Shown in pieces: positions 1-7,939 of a DNA stretch of 64,000 nt (within the stretch, counting starts at the first letter, position 1; the number at the start of each line of letters is the position of its first letter). The position numbers and the translations under genes are program-made. The notes beneath the pieces were generated by a model. The model was not told where the DNA came from and did no database searches. It saw only the letters and a program-made list of their open reading frames with translations. Source of the stretch: Acinetobacter defluvii (GTDB lineage Bacteria > Pseudomonadota > Gammaproteobacteria > Pseudomonadales > Moraxellaceae); assembly GCF_001704615.3 (NCBI RefSeq), contig NZ_CP029397.2, forward strand, positions 1,612,001 through 1,676,000, read 5' to 3'.

Positions 1-430
1 CTGCTGCACATGCAATCACCATACCTGTTTTGACTTTTTTCAGTTTTTCAAAACCTTTTTTCCAGTCATCGGTCGGTGCGCCATCGGTCATGATAAAGAC
101 CAAAGGTTTCCAGTCGCCACGTGTATCTGGTGTAGTTTTTTGCACTTCTTGTTCAATTTTATCTGCCAACAATGACAAAGCCTCACCCAACTGGGTTGTC
201 CCAGTTGCTTGTAGATTTGGTGTATTAAACATTGCCAACTCAGTTAAAGGCATAAGTTGTTTTGCGGTAGTATCAAAACTGATAATCGACAGATAAGCTG
301 TTTCTAAGGCATAAGGGTCTTGTCTTAAAGATGACACTAACATTTCCACACCATTTTTAACTGCTTCAATGGGCTCGCCCAACATAGAGCCTGATGTGTC
401 GAGCAGTAAATAAACGGGTAATCTTCTCAT
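1..430 (-). CDS. von Willebrand factor A domain protein (TerY-like), 3' end outside the window
   Basis: Reading leftward from the ATG at 430, 143 residues are visible before the window edge. The protein opens with a short beta strand leading into DTSGS at residues 11-15, the D-x-S-x-S metal-ion-dependent adhesion site of a von Willebrand A domain. TDG at about residue 115-117 supplies the later acidic MIDAS residue. There is no signal peptide, so a cytoplasmic protein is expected. Small VWA proteins starting directly with this domain are usually annotated TerY or VWA domain protein and often sit beside a phosphatase or kinase, but that partner would lie outside the window. The C-terminus is missing, so the total length is unknown. 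The family call is secure; the role is not. Confidence 0.85.
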   Translation of the reverse strand, partial: MRRLPVYLLLDTSGSMLGEPIEAVKNGVEMLVSSLRQDPYALETAYLSIISFDTTAKQLMPLTELAMFNTPNLQATGTTQLGEALSLLADKIEQEVQKTTPDTRGDWKPLVFIMTDGAPTDDWKKGFEKLKKVKTGMVIACAA

Positions 431-628
431 GCTGCTATATCCTTGTTATCCATTGTTAAAATACGTATTGCAAAATATCTTAGCTGAATTATTAAAAAAT
501 TAAATACGTTGTTTCAGGGTATTTATATTTTTAAAAGTAACTGCTGACATTCATCTAAAATGATGATTTAAAAAATTTATTCTACTGAATTTATAACAAT
601 TTATAGCAACATGTAAACCACAAAAATA

Positions 629-660
629 AAAATAGCCGAGACAGTTCGTTCGGCTATTTT
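629..660 (-). terminator. Intrinsic terminator after the 60-residue lipoprotein gene
   Basis: An 11-base stem (629-639 with 650-660, core AGCCGA) is flanked by A on the left and T on the right, so it could work in both directions. It lies 40 bases beyond the stop of the leftward lipoprotein gene. Confidence 0.7.
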
Positions 661-699
661 GCAGGGCACTCTAATCACAATATCTTCAATGCTAATATC

Positions 700-882
700 T
701 TAATGACTACGACCTTCTTGGTTGGCATGACCAACACAGCCTGCACTACCACCAATCACAAAACCACGTTCTGCTTTACAAGAACCAATCACTTGACCAC
801 GTGAATCATAAGTAGTTACGGTTGATGCACATCCTGTCATCAAAACTGCTGCACAAAGTGCGATTAATGCTGAAATTTTCAT
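700..882 (-). CDS. Small lipoprotein, paralogue 1
   Basis: A 60-residue protein with a short hydrophobic signal ending in LMTGC, so Cys18 is the likely lipidated residue and the mature chain would be only about 43 residues. The mature part has the pattern TYD-x2-G-x2-IGSCKA-x2-GF-x-IG, then a second Cys and GH-x-N. This pattern is shared with the neighbouring upstream gene (924-1172), so the two are tandem duplicates. The AAGGA-like ribosome binding site precedes the ATG at 882. Two conserved Cys in the mature part could form a disulfide. It is a predicted outer-membrane or periplasm-facing lipoprotein with no function I can name. The lipobox is slightly unusual, with Met at -3. Confidence 0.75.
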   Translation of the reverse strand: MKISALIALCAAVLMTGCASTVTTYDSRGQVIGSCKAERGFVIGGSAGCVGHANQEGRSH

Positions 883-923
883 AATTTTTCCTTTTTGTAT
901 TGACTCAGTGTCAATAACCCCTG

Positions 924-1172
924 CTAATTTAATTGAATTTGTGTATTGACTGGTGGCATTGGCAATAACCCTGTCTTGATATTTACTTGGCGATAATCAA
1001 TATCTTTGCTATTACCATGACCATAACAAACAGCTTTTGCCCCAATAATAAAACCTTGGGTCGCTTTACATGAGCCAATCGCATTACCTGCTGCATCATA
1101 AGTAATGACTTTGGCACTACAACCACTCAGAAACACCAAAAGACTTGCGATAAAATACTTTTTAAAACTCAC
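924..1172 (-). CDS. Small lipoprotein, paralogue 2
   Basis: An 82-residue protein, lipobox LSGC with Cys18 as the acylation site. It repeats the TYD-x2-G-x2-IGSCKA and GF-x-IG pattern of the gene at 700-882 and carries about 20 extra C-terminal residues. The start is GTG at 1172, chosen because AGGGG stands seven bases upstream and the signal peptide begins immediately (Lys-Lys then hydrophobic core). Only 41 bases separate it from its paralogue, so the two are probably co-transcribed. Function unknown; the conserved Gly-Ser-Cys-Lys-Ala core suggests a small disulfide-stabilised envelope protein, which is inference. Confidence 0.75.
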   Translation of the reverse strand: MSFKKYFIASLLVFLSGCSAKVITYDAAGNAIGSCKATQGFIIGAKAVCYGHGNSKDIDYRQVNIKTGLLPMPPVNTQIQLN

Positions 1173-1289
1173 CTTAACCCCTATTTAAACTTAGCTAAAT
1201 AATTTATAAAAATTATCAACTTATTTTTAATTTAGAGTAATTCTATATCGTATTTTAAAACTGTAAAGTATTATTTTTAAACAGACGAT

Positions 1290-1311
1290 AAAAAACCACC
1301 TCAAAGGTGGC
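1290..1311 (-). terminator. Intrinsic terminator of the cation transporter gene
   Basis: On the minus strand CCACCT-TTG-AGGTGG is followed by six T. It begins about 18 bases after the stop codon of the leftward transporter at 1329. Confidence 0.85.
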
Positions 1312-1328
1312 TATTAAATCTATAAAGT

Positions 1329-1958
1329 TTAAGTAGTTAACACTGGCTTGTTGTCTTTTCTTTCCTGCAACGCTTTCTTAATCACCTGATAACCACCTGT
1401 TAATCCCAAAGTCGCCATAATCACCGCAACAATAATATCGGGTAATAAACTGCCTGTACCAAATACCCCGACTGCCGCCAAAATCACCGCAACATTACCA
1501 ATCGCATCATTACGGCTACACAACCACACCGACTGCATATTGGAATCACCATCTCGGAAAGCGTACAGAACTACTGCGGCAACCACATTAGCAATCAACG
1601 CTAAAATACCGATTGCCCCCATGGTAATTGCTTCAGGTGGAATTCCCTGGATATAAGCATAGGCAGATTTACCGATGACCACAAAACCAAACAACGCCAT
1701 GGTTAAGCCTTTTAGCAATGCAACTGTTGCACGCCAATATAGGCTCGCTCCCAAAACAGCAAGCGAAATACCATAGTTCACCGCATCACCGAAGAAGTCT
1801 AAAGAATCCGCCCACAGCGCTGATGAATGCGCATAAGCACCACCGATCAACTCAACAAAGAACATCGCAAGGTTAATCACCAATGCAATCCACAGTGCTG
1901 TTCTAAACTTACTGTTTGGTTTTTGTGGTGCAGGTTCATGACTACAAGTACACGCCAT
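1329..1958 (-). CDS. Cation diffusion facilitator-type metal efflux transporter
   Basis: A 209-residue inner-membrane protein with about six hydrophobic segments. The second segment carries the acidic cluster AD(51)SLDFFGD(58), the position of the metal site in CDF transporters; the fifth has N150-D151-x3-N155 where CDFs normally show an H-x3-D pair. The C-terminal cytoplasmic metal-binding domain of longer CDFs is missing; the chain stops about 20 residues after the last membrane segment. The N-terminus has a CTCSH motif that could bind a soft metal. The divergent MerR-type regulator and the 19-base-spacer promoter between them indicate induction by a metal, probably Cd, Pb or Zn. Family assignment is good; the substrate is inferred from context. 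Confidence 0.85.
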   Translation of the reverse strand: MACTCSHEPAPQKPNSKFRTALWIALVINLAMFFVELIGGAYAHSSALWADSLDFFGDAVNYGISLAVLGASLYWRATVALLKGLTMALFGFVVIGKSAYAYIQGIPPEAITMGAIGILALIANVVAAVVLYAFRDGDSNMQSVWLCSRNDAIGNVAVILAAVGVFGTGSLLPDIIVAVIMATLGLTGGYQVIKKALQERKDNKPVLTT

Positions 1959-1997
1959 TTCACATCCCCTTGATTAATTATTCATCTGTATTATGCT

Positions 1998-2028
1998 ATT
2001 TAAAACTATGGACTAACTCCAAGGTCAA
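1998..2028 (-). promoter_or_regulatory. MerR-type promoter/operator of the cation transporter
   Basis: On the minus strand the -35 TTGACC (2023-2028) and the -10 TTAAAT (1998-2003) are separated by 19 bases, the over-long spacer typical of promoters that MerR-family activators untwist. The spacer contains the imperfect dyad CTTGGA...TCCATAG. The transporter start lies about 40 bases downstream. Confidence 0.8.
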
Positions 2029-2060
2029 GCCTTGTTTGAGTATTTTTGGAGAAATGTATC

Positions 2061-2468
2061 ATGCAACATTATTTAATCAGTGATTTGGCTAAAAACACCC
2101 AACTGAGTACTGATACCATTCGTTTTTATGAAAAGAAAAATTTGATTCAAGCAAGTTTTAGAGCTGAAAATAATTATAAATATTATGATGATGAATGCCT
2201 GAAACGTTTAATTTTCATCAAACGCTGTCGTGCTTTGGACATGACATTAAATGAAATTGTGGTATTATTGGAACAGGTGCAACATCCTGAACGTGGCTGT
2301 AAAATTGTCGATCAATTGATTGAAGAACACATTCAGCATGTGGAAACACGGATTCTAGAATTGCAGAGTTTTAAAACACAATTGGTTGCTCTACGTCAAA
2401 GCTGTGCTTCGGACAGTACCATTGACCATTGTCAGATCGTTAAAAATTTAGAGGCTTCGATTGAATAA
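2061..2468 (+). CDS. MerR-family metal-responsive regulator (CadR/PbrR/ZntR-like)
   Basis: A 135-residue regulator. Residues about 4-25 form the MerR winged helix-turn-helix (SDLAK...TDTIRFYEK), followed by the long dimerisation helix (about 80-115) and a C-terminal metal loop with Cys, eight residues, Cys and a His just before the second Cys, like the ZntR/CadR metal loop. A further Cys (ERGC) precedes the dimer helix. The ATG at 2061 is chosen because TTGGAG lies nine bases upstream; a TTG-initiated longer reading would overlap that site. It is transcribed divergently from the cation transporter and should bind the operator at 1998-2028. The metal specificity cannot be settled from sequence. 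Confidence 0.88.
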   Translation: MQHYLISDLAKNTQLSTDTIRFYEKKNLIQASFRAENNYKYYDDECLKRLIFIKRCRALDMTLNEIVVLLEQVQHPERGCKIVDQLIEEHIQHVETRILELQSFKTQLVALRQSCASDSTIDHCQIVKNLEASIE

Positions 2469-2679
2469 ATCATATGATCTGAAAAACACACAAATTCAAA
2501 ATTCGATTACCACATATTTTATCTATTGCAGAAGTTGACATGGATTGCTGTTGGGAGAGCTTTCCAGGATGAATTTCTCACCTAACAAAAATTTCTTTTC
2601 ATCTTTGAATCGAAAATACTGCCGACATAAATTGATTTTCAAAAAAATATTGGGCTATGCTAATTTTCGATGTCAATCA

Positions 2680-3384
2680 TCAAATCGACTTCTGATTCAC
2701 TCTATTTGACAACTGCTCTGCGGATTCCTTACGTTCAGAATAACGATCCGTTAAATACCCTGCTTGCCCACGAGTCAACAAAGTGAACTTATACAATTCC
2801 TCCATCACATCCACAATACGATCATAATAAGATGAAGGTTTCATCCGATCATTTTCATCAAACTCTAAAAATGCTTTTGGGATAGAGGATTGATTTGGAA
2901 TCGTAATCATCCGCATCCAACGTCCTAAAATCCGCAATTGATTCACCGTATTAAATGACTGCGAACCGCCACAGACCTGCATCAGTGCCAAAGTCTTGCC
3001 TTGAGTTGCACGAATCGCCCCAGCTGCCAAAGGAATCCAATCAATCTGTGCTTTGAAAATAGAACTCATTGAACCATGACGTTCAGGCGAACACCACACC
3101 ATCCCCTCAGACCATGCCAAAAGTTCATGTAATTCCTGAACTTTTGGATGTGATGACGCTGCATCTTCAGGAAGTGGCAAGCCTTTGGGATGGAAAATTT
3201 TCACCTCTGCACCCAAATGCTCGAGAATTCGTCCTGCCTCCATCACCGCCAAACGGCTAAACGAACGCTCACGATTTGAACCATAGAGCAATAAAATTCG
3301 AGGGGCATGTGGAAGCTTCTGTGCTTGAACATTTTCGAAACTCGGCTGCTCAAACAATGCTACATCTATATTTGGCAATGTCAT
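2680..3384 (-). CDS. arsH: ArsH, NADPH-dependent FMN reductase of arsenic resistance
   Basis: A 234-residue flavodoxin-fold protein. The phosphate loop of FMN binding is [13 protein letters not shown] (about 32-44), and [12 protein letters not shown] (about 97-108) is the characteristic ArsH flavin loop. ArsH enzymes oxidise trivalent organoarsenicals and reduce quinones or metals with NADPH. It is the last gene of the leftward ars operon: its ATG overlaps the stop codon of acr3 by four bases, implying translational coupling. Length is typical for the family. Confidence 0.93.
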   Translation of the reverse strand: MTLPNIDVALFEQPSFENVQAQKLPHAPRILLLYGSNRERSFSRLAVMEAGRILEHLGAEVKIFHPKGLPLPEDAASSHPKVQELHELLAWSEGMVWCSPERHGSMSSIFKAQIDWIPLAAGAIRATQGKTLALMQVCGGSQSFNTVNQLRILGRWMRMITIPNQSSIPKAFLEFDENDRMKPSSYYDRIVDVMEELYKFTLLTRGQAGYLTDRYSERKESAEQLSNRVNQKSI

Positions 3385-4430
3385 TGACTACCCACCTCTT
3401 TAAATAGTTTTTTCCGTAACCACAACGACACACTCACCAAAGCAATCAATACAGGCACTTCAACCAAAGGACCGATCACCGTGGTAAATGCCACAGGTGA
3501 AGCCAAACCAAAAGTTGCAATCGCCACAGCAAGTGCCAACTCAAAGTTATTGCCTGCTGCTGTGAATGAAATGGCAGTTGTTTTCGGATAATCATTGCCC
3601 ATCCATTTGCTCATAAAAAAGCTAATGAAAAACATCACGATAAAATACACTGTCAAAGGAAGAGCGATTTGCAGCACATCCAATGGCAATGCCACCACAT
3701 CCGCTCCTTTTAGACTAAACATCGCCACGATGGTAAATAGCAATGCTAGTAAACTCAGCGGACTAATTTTAGGTATGAAGGTATTTTGATACCAGTCCAG
3801 ACCCTTTTGTTTGACCAAAATCGAACGGGTTAAAAAACCCAATAAGAATGGAATACCGAGATAAATCAGTACCGCTTGTGTGATCGTCCAAAAACTGACA
3901 TTGATCACTTGCGATTCAACACCAAAAAACGGCGGTAAATAGGTTAAAAATAACCATGCATAGCTACTAAAAAACAGGATTTGAAAAATACTGTTAAATG
4001 CCACCAAGGCTGCAACATACTGATTATCACCACATGCGAGATTATTCCACACCAATACCATTGCGATACAACGTGCCAAGCCGATCAAAATTAGCCCTGT
4101 CATATACTCTGGATAGTCCTGCAAAAACAGAATCGCAAGCGCGAACATCAAACATGGTGCAATCAACCAGTTTTGCACTAAAGACAAAAGCAAGGTGCGT
4201 TTATCCTGAAAGACTTGGCTTAAATTCTTATAATCCACTTTGGCTAGAGGCGGATACATCATCAAAATCAAACCAATGGCGATGGGTAAATTCACCGTTC
4301 CCATACTCATCTGATTTAAGCTTTGCGCTGTTTCGGGTAAAAACAGACCGATTGCAATGCCAACAGCCATGGCGATAAAAATCCAAAGTGTGAGATTTCG
4401 ATCTAAAAAAGAAAGTTTCTGAACGGACAT
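3381..4430 (-). CDS. acr3: ACR3-family arsenite efflux permease
   Basis: A 349-residue membrane protein with about ten hydrophobic helices and a short cytoplasmic tail. [12 protein letters not shown] (about 118-129) contains the Cys conserved in Acr3 that is needed for arsenite transport, and [10 protein letters not shown] follows it. This is the bile acid/arsenite transporter superfamily, not the 12-helix ArsB family, although such genes are often labelled arsB. It extrudes arsenite produced by ArsC. It starts 10 bases after the arsC stop and overlaps arsH, so it is central in the operon. Confidence 0.93.
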   Translation of the reverse strand: MSVQKLSFLDRNLTLWIFIAMAVGIAIGLFLPETAQSLNQMSMGTVNLPIAIGLILMMYPPLAKVDYKNLSQVFQDKRTLLLSLVQNWLIAPCLMFALAILFLQDYPEYMTGLILIGLARCIAMVLVWNNLACGDNQYVAALVAFNSIFQILFFSSYAWLFLTYLPPFFGVESQVINVSFWTITQAVLIYLGIPFLLGFLTRSILVKQKGLDWYQNTFIPKISPLSLLALLFTIVAMFSLKGADVVALPLDVLQIALPLTVYFIVMFFISFFMSKWMGNDYPKTTAISFTAAGNNFELALAVAIATFGLASPVAFTTVIGPLVEVPVLIALVSVSLWLRKKLFKEVGSQ

Positions 4431-4440
4431 AGCTTAATCT

Positions 4441-4914
4441 TCACGCAATCAGAGCAATTTTTTCGAGTGCTTCGGCTAATTCCTGTGCATTCAATTGTTC
4501 AAAATTCAGTGCAAAAAATGCATCAAAACGACGTTGAATATGTTGCACGGTTGAATTAAATCCCTGTAATTTTTCTGCTTCTGGCAAATCTAAATGCGAA
4601 GGATCATCTAGACCCCAATGCACTTTTAAAGCTTTACCCAAATAGAGTGGGCAAGACTCCTTAGCAGCTTCGCTGCATACAGTGACCACAATGTCAGGGG
4701 AAAATGCTTCACATGACTGCATATTTTTACTAAATAAACTCTCAGTCGGTATATTCAAACTTTGTAAGGTTTTCAAGGTCAGTGGATGCACCTGTCCTGA
4801 TGGATGACTGCCTGCACTACATGCCTCGAAACCTGTCGGCGCTTGTGCATTAAATAAAGCTTCCGAAAGAATGCTTCGACAACTATTCCCTGTACATAAA
4901 AATAAAATTTTCAT
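4441..4914 (-). CDS. arsC: Arsenate reductase ArsC, low-molecular-weight phosphatase fold
   Basis: A 157-residue enzyme. CTGNSCRS at residues 7-14 is the C-x5-R phosphate/arsenate loop with nucleophile Cys7. Two more Cys in the CSEAAKESC segment (about residue 80-88) are the expected relay pair, which points to a thioredoxin-type reductase; their spacing is seven residues instead of the six in Staphylococcus ArsC. A conserved GLDDP motif supplies the acid. It reduces As(V) to As(III) for export by the adjacent Acr3. Thirteen to fourteen bases separate it from arsR. Confidence 0.93.
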   Translation of the reverse strand: MKILFLCTGNSCRSILSEALFNAQAPTGFEACSAGSHPSGQVHPLTLKTLQSLNIPTESLFSKNMQSCEAFSPDIVVTVCSEAAKESCPLYLGKALKVHWGLDDPSHLDLPEAEKLQGFNSTVQHIQRRFDAFFALNFEQLNAQELAEALEKIALIA

Positions 4915-4928
4915 CTTAATTCAATCAC

Positions 4929-5252
4929 CTATTCACAACATTTTAGATTTTCAGAACAATTATTTTCAGCCAAATCAAAACGCTGATCCTGTTCTGCGAG
5001 TTTAAATAAAATCTCTTTACACCATGGAGCCAACTCATCATGAAGCTGATAGTAAACCCATTGCCCTTGGCGACGATCTTGCAAAATCTGCGAAGTTCGC
5101 AATAGCCCCAAATGCCGTGAAATTTTTGGCTGACTGAGTTCTAAACTTTCAGTCAAATCACAGACACATCGTTCACCCTGCTTCACGATCATTAGCAAAA
5201 TATCGAGCCGCGTTTGATCAGCGAGACATTTAAAAAAATCAACTTGATTCAT
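4929..5252 (-). CDS. arsR: ArsR/SmtB-family arsenic repressor
   Basis: A winged-helix repressor of about 107 residues. ERCVCDLTE holds the C-x-C arsenite-binding pair at the start of the recognition region, and the helix-turn-helix follows (SQPKISRHLGLL). A Cys-rich tail (NCSENLKCCE) could add metal ligands. Three in-frame ATGs are possible (5282, 5258, 5252). I prefer 5252, which begins just before the conserved VDFFKCLADQTRL segment; none has a good Shine-Dalgarno and the upstream ones overlap the operator palindrome. First gene of the ars operon, expected to repress itself and arsC-acr3-arsH until arsenite binds. Confidence 0.9.
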   Translation of the reverse strand: MNQVDFFKCLADQTRLDILLMIVKQGERCVCDLTESLELSQPKISRHLGLLRTSQILQDRRQGQWVYYQLHDELAPWCKEILFKLAEQDQRFDLAENNCSENLKCCE

Positions 5253-5255
5253 AAG

Positions 5256-5271
5256 CATATATGGATATATG
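5256..5271. promoter_or_regulatory. Probable ArsR operator
   Basis: Perfect inverted repeat CATATAT-GG-ATATATG at the start of arsR. A weaker dyad (TATGT...ACATA) partly overlaps it upstream. AT-rich dyads at this location are the usual ArsR sites; binding is inferred. Confidence 0.6.
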
Positions 5272-5415
5272 TATTTCCACATATACTAAACTTAAAATGA
5301 GCCATTTAACAGTATTTTGTGATTAATCATGTGTAATTCCGAGCTTTTTACTAGGTTGAATCTATTTTTTTTATCACTAAAATAATACCCATAAAGTTTT
5401 TATGCCTTTTGCGAC

Positions 5416-6831
5416 ATGACTATTTCACACGTTACCGAACTTCTCTCTCCTGCTGGCTCACTAAAAAATATGCGTTATGCCTTTGCTTATGGTGCAGATG
5501 CAGTTTATGCGGGTCAACCACGCTATAGTCTGCGTGTTCGTAACAATGAATTTGATCATGACAATTTAAAAATTGGGATCGCAGAAGCACATGCCTTAGG
5601 TAAAAAGTTTTATGTTGTGGTCAATATTCAGCCACATAATTCTAAGTTAAAAAACTTTATCCGAGATTTAGAACCTGTAGTTGCGATGCAACCTGATGCC
5701 TTAATTATGTCTGATCCTGGTTTGATTATGATGGTGCGTGAACATTTTCCAGAAATGTCGATTCACCTATCTGTTCAAGCCAATGCAGTCAATTGGGCAA
5801 CGGTCAAATTTTGGAAAAATATGGGTTTAACACGTGTGATTTTATCACGTGAATTATCCCTCGAAGAGATCGAAGAGATTAAGCAAAATGTACCTGATAT
5901 GGAAATCGAGGTTTTCGTACATGGTGCGCTTTGCATGGCTTATTCTGGTCGTTGCTTACTTTCAGGCTATATGAATAAACGTGATGCCAATCAAGGCGCT
6001 TGCACCAATGCTTGTCGCTGGGATTATAAAGTTCACGAAGCAGCAGAAGATGTGCTTGGGGATGTCATTCCAGTTCAACAACTGGAGGCAACATCGACAT
6101 GCTGCACCCATAAAGATGCCGATGAGCAACACGCCCACCACTACAACAAAAATCAGCAAAATCAATTTGGCGAGCCAGTTTTATTACAACGTAATCAAGA
6201 AGATATGTTTGCCGCAGAAGAAGATGAACATGGCACATATTTCATGAACTCTAAAGATTTACGTGCTGTTCAGCATGTCGATCGTCTGACAAAAATGGGG
6301 ATTCATTCTTTAAAAATTGAAGGTCGTACCAAGTCCTATTTTTATTGTGCTAGAACAGCACAAATTTATCGTAAAGCCATTGATGATGCGCGAGCAGGAA
6401 AAAACTTTGACCCTGCGCTGATGACACAACTCGAAGGTCTAGCAAATCGTGGCTATACCGAAGGTTTTTTACGCCGTCATGTGCATACTGAATATCAAAA
6501 CTATGAAACTGGTTCTTCTCGTTTTGATCACCAACAGTTTGTGGGTGAAGTGCTAGAACGCCACGGAAATTATTTGAAAGTTGAAGTAAAAAATCGTTTT
6601 ATTGTGGGTGATTCATTAGAGTTAATGACTACATCGGGCAATATTACTTTTGAGCTTACTGAAATGCGAGATAAAAAAGGCAATCCTATTTTTGATGCAA
6701 AAGGTTCGGGATATATCGTTGATATTCCTACTCCTGCTGATGTTGATATGCGCTTTGCTTTACTCATTCGTAACTTACCTGAGTCTAGTGCAGATATTTC
6801 AGCGTCTTCTTTGGCTTATCAAGCGAGTTAA
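5416..6831 (+). CDS. trhP: TrhP (YegQ), U32-family tRNA uridine-34 hydroxylation protein
   Basis: A 471-residue U32 peptidase-family protein closely matching E. coli YegQ/TrhP in motif order: ELLSPAGSLKNMRYAFAYGA near the N-terminus, then MAYSGRCLLSGY and ACTNACRW carrying Cys173, Cys180, Cys196 and Cys200, probably the Fe-S ligands. TrhP forms 5-hydroxyuridine at the wobble position of tRNAs using prephenate-derived chemistry. Residues about 223-250 form a Cys/His-rich insertion (TCC-T-H, then H-x-HH) in a region that varies between family members. No clear Shine-Dalgarno precedes the ATG. The stop is followed after two bases by a YfhL-type ferredoxin, a plausible electron donor. Confidence 0.92.
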   Translation: MTISHVTELLSPAGSLKNMRYAFAYGADAVYAGQPRYSLRVRNNEFDHDNLKIGIAEAHALGKKFYVVVNIQPHNSKLKNFIRDLEPVVAMQPDALIMSDPGLIMMVREHFPEMSIHLSVQANAVNWATVKFWKNMGLTRVILSRELSLEEIEEIKQNVPDMEIEVFVHGALCMAYSGRCLLSGYMNKRDANQGACTNACRWDYKVHEAAEDVLGDVIPVQQLEATSTCCTHKDADEQHAHHYNKNQQNQFGEPVLLQRNQEDMFAAEEDEHGTYFMNSKDLRAVQHVDRLTKMGIHSLKIEGRTKSYFYCARTAQIYRKAIDDARAGKNFDPALMTQLEGLANRGYTEGFLRRHVHTEYQNYETGSSRFDHQQFVGEVLERHGNYLKVEVKNRFIVGDSLELMTTSGNITFELTEMRDKKGNPIFDAKGSGYIVDIPTPADVDMRFALLIRNLPESSADISASSLAYQAS

Positions 6832-6833
6832 TC

Positions 6834-7091
6834 ATGGCACTATTTATCACGAATGAATGTACCAATTGTGACATGTGTGTTCCAGAGTGTCCCAATCAAG
6901 CTATTTTTGAAGGTGAAAAAGTTTATGAAATCGATGTAGAACGTTGCACAGAATGCGTTGGGTTTTACGAGCATCAAACATGCGTTGAGGTTTGTCCAAT
7001 CGAATGCATCGTACCGCATCCAGAGCATCGAGAATCTAAAGAAAAATTACTGGAAAAGTTTCATGCTTTAAACTTATTTGATCGTTCCTAA
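6834..7091 (+). CDS. yfhL: YfhL-family 2[4Fe-4S] ferredoxin
   Basis: An 85-residue ferredoxin. The first cluster motif is C9-x2-C12-x2-C15-x3-C19-P; the second is C38-x2-C41-x8-C50-x3-C54-P, whose eight-residue loop marks the Allochromatium (Alvin) type to which YfhL belongs. It starts two bases after the trhP stop, so it is translationally linked to trhP. In E. coli the two genes are apart, so this pairing supports a functional link. It acts as a cytoplasmic low-potential electron carrier; supplying trhP is inference from adjacency. Confidence 0.92.
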   Translation: MALFITNECTNCDMCVPECPNQAIFEGEKVYEIDVERCTECVGFYEHQTCVEVCPIECIVPHPEHRESKEKLLEKFHALNLFDRS

Positions 7092-7177
7092 ATAAATTTA
7101 AGGATAACGATAAATAATAAAAGAAGTTGAGAGGATCAGCTTTAAGATTAAAAACAATAAATCTTATTAGGGGAAAA

Positions 7178-7223
7178 GAAAGCCAAAGTGTAATTGGGGG
7201 ATTTGGGGAACACTTTGGCTTTC
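7178..7223 (+). terminator. Long perfect hairpin after yfhL, with G-rich loop
   Basis: A 13-base perfect stem (7178-7190 with 7211-7223, core AGCCAAAGTG) encloses a 20-base loop with GGGGG and GGGG tracts. Its place 87 bases after yfhL suggests 3'-end formation or RNA stabilisation. There is no U tract after it (AATTTAAG), so a classical intrinsic terminator is uncertain. Confidence 0.5.
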
Positions 7224-7939
7224 AATTTAAGACATTTATCTCAATAGTGTATATCGTAGCGTAGGTTTTCTCTAATTTTTCTCGGCATCCTCTTTACCTA
7301 CGATGCCATATATAAATAATGTGTAATAGCAACTTTTATCAATAAAATAATAATTTGCTCTACCAAATTTGCACGAATCGCATGATTCTCTTCACTCTGA
7401 AATAAAAGAACCTGACTAGCTCATATTGAAAATACAGTGAATTTCATTTATATGTTTTTAATTTTTTATTGACAAACTGAACTGAGTCGCATTCATACAC
7501 TTTAGAACATCATCCAAAAACTTTTATATCCATTTTTAAGCTAAGCTTTCCATCATATTTTATATACCAAGTCTAAACAGAAAAACTTCTACATTTATAA
7601 CACAATTCAACAAAAGTTTTTGTTTTACTTGTTTTTTTAGACAATTGATTCACTTCTCAAGCTTTTTCCTAAGGAATACAAAACTTTAGCACGACTATGT
7701 ATAAATTAAATTTATTGGTATGATTCATAAAAACTTAGTCTTGGTCGTATTTAGTTACGCTTTTTATTATTGAATCAATAAAAAGCCAAGCAAACCAATC
7801 TCAAATTGAAAAATTTTTGTATGTCATATCAATCATATAGAGAAGACACAAATTTGTTTTAAGCTGTATTGGGTAATTGAGCGTATTTATTTAAAAGTGT
7901 AGTCGTTAACCTACATAATATTATATTCAGGATTTAAAC
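7224..7939. other. Non-coding gap upstream of metQ with alternative hairpins
   Basis: About 700 AT-rich bases with no credible coding region. At 7253-7307 several short complementary arms overlap: CGTAGGT (7260-7266) can pair with ACCTACG (7296-7302), ATCGTAG (7253-7259) with CTACGAT (7298-7304), and GGCATC (7284-7289) with GATGCC (7302-7307), so the structures exclude one another. The rest shows only AT-rich promoter-like DNA. I found nothing resembling a known SAM riboswitch. Confidence 0.4.

Noticed and set aside
3595..4378. Plus-strand frames across the acr3 gene
   Set aside because: Antisense to a clear Acr3 permease, no supporting signals.
5962..6247. Overlapping frames in trhP on both strands
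   Set aside because: They overlap the conserved trhP frame and have no start signals; shadows.
7191..7210. G-quadruplex in the hairpin loop
   Set aside because: Only two long G tracts occur, not enough for an intramolecular quadruplex.
7224..7939. SAM riboswitch upstream of metQ
   Set aside because: No SAM-I, SAM-II or other known core found; the hairpins seen do not match one.
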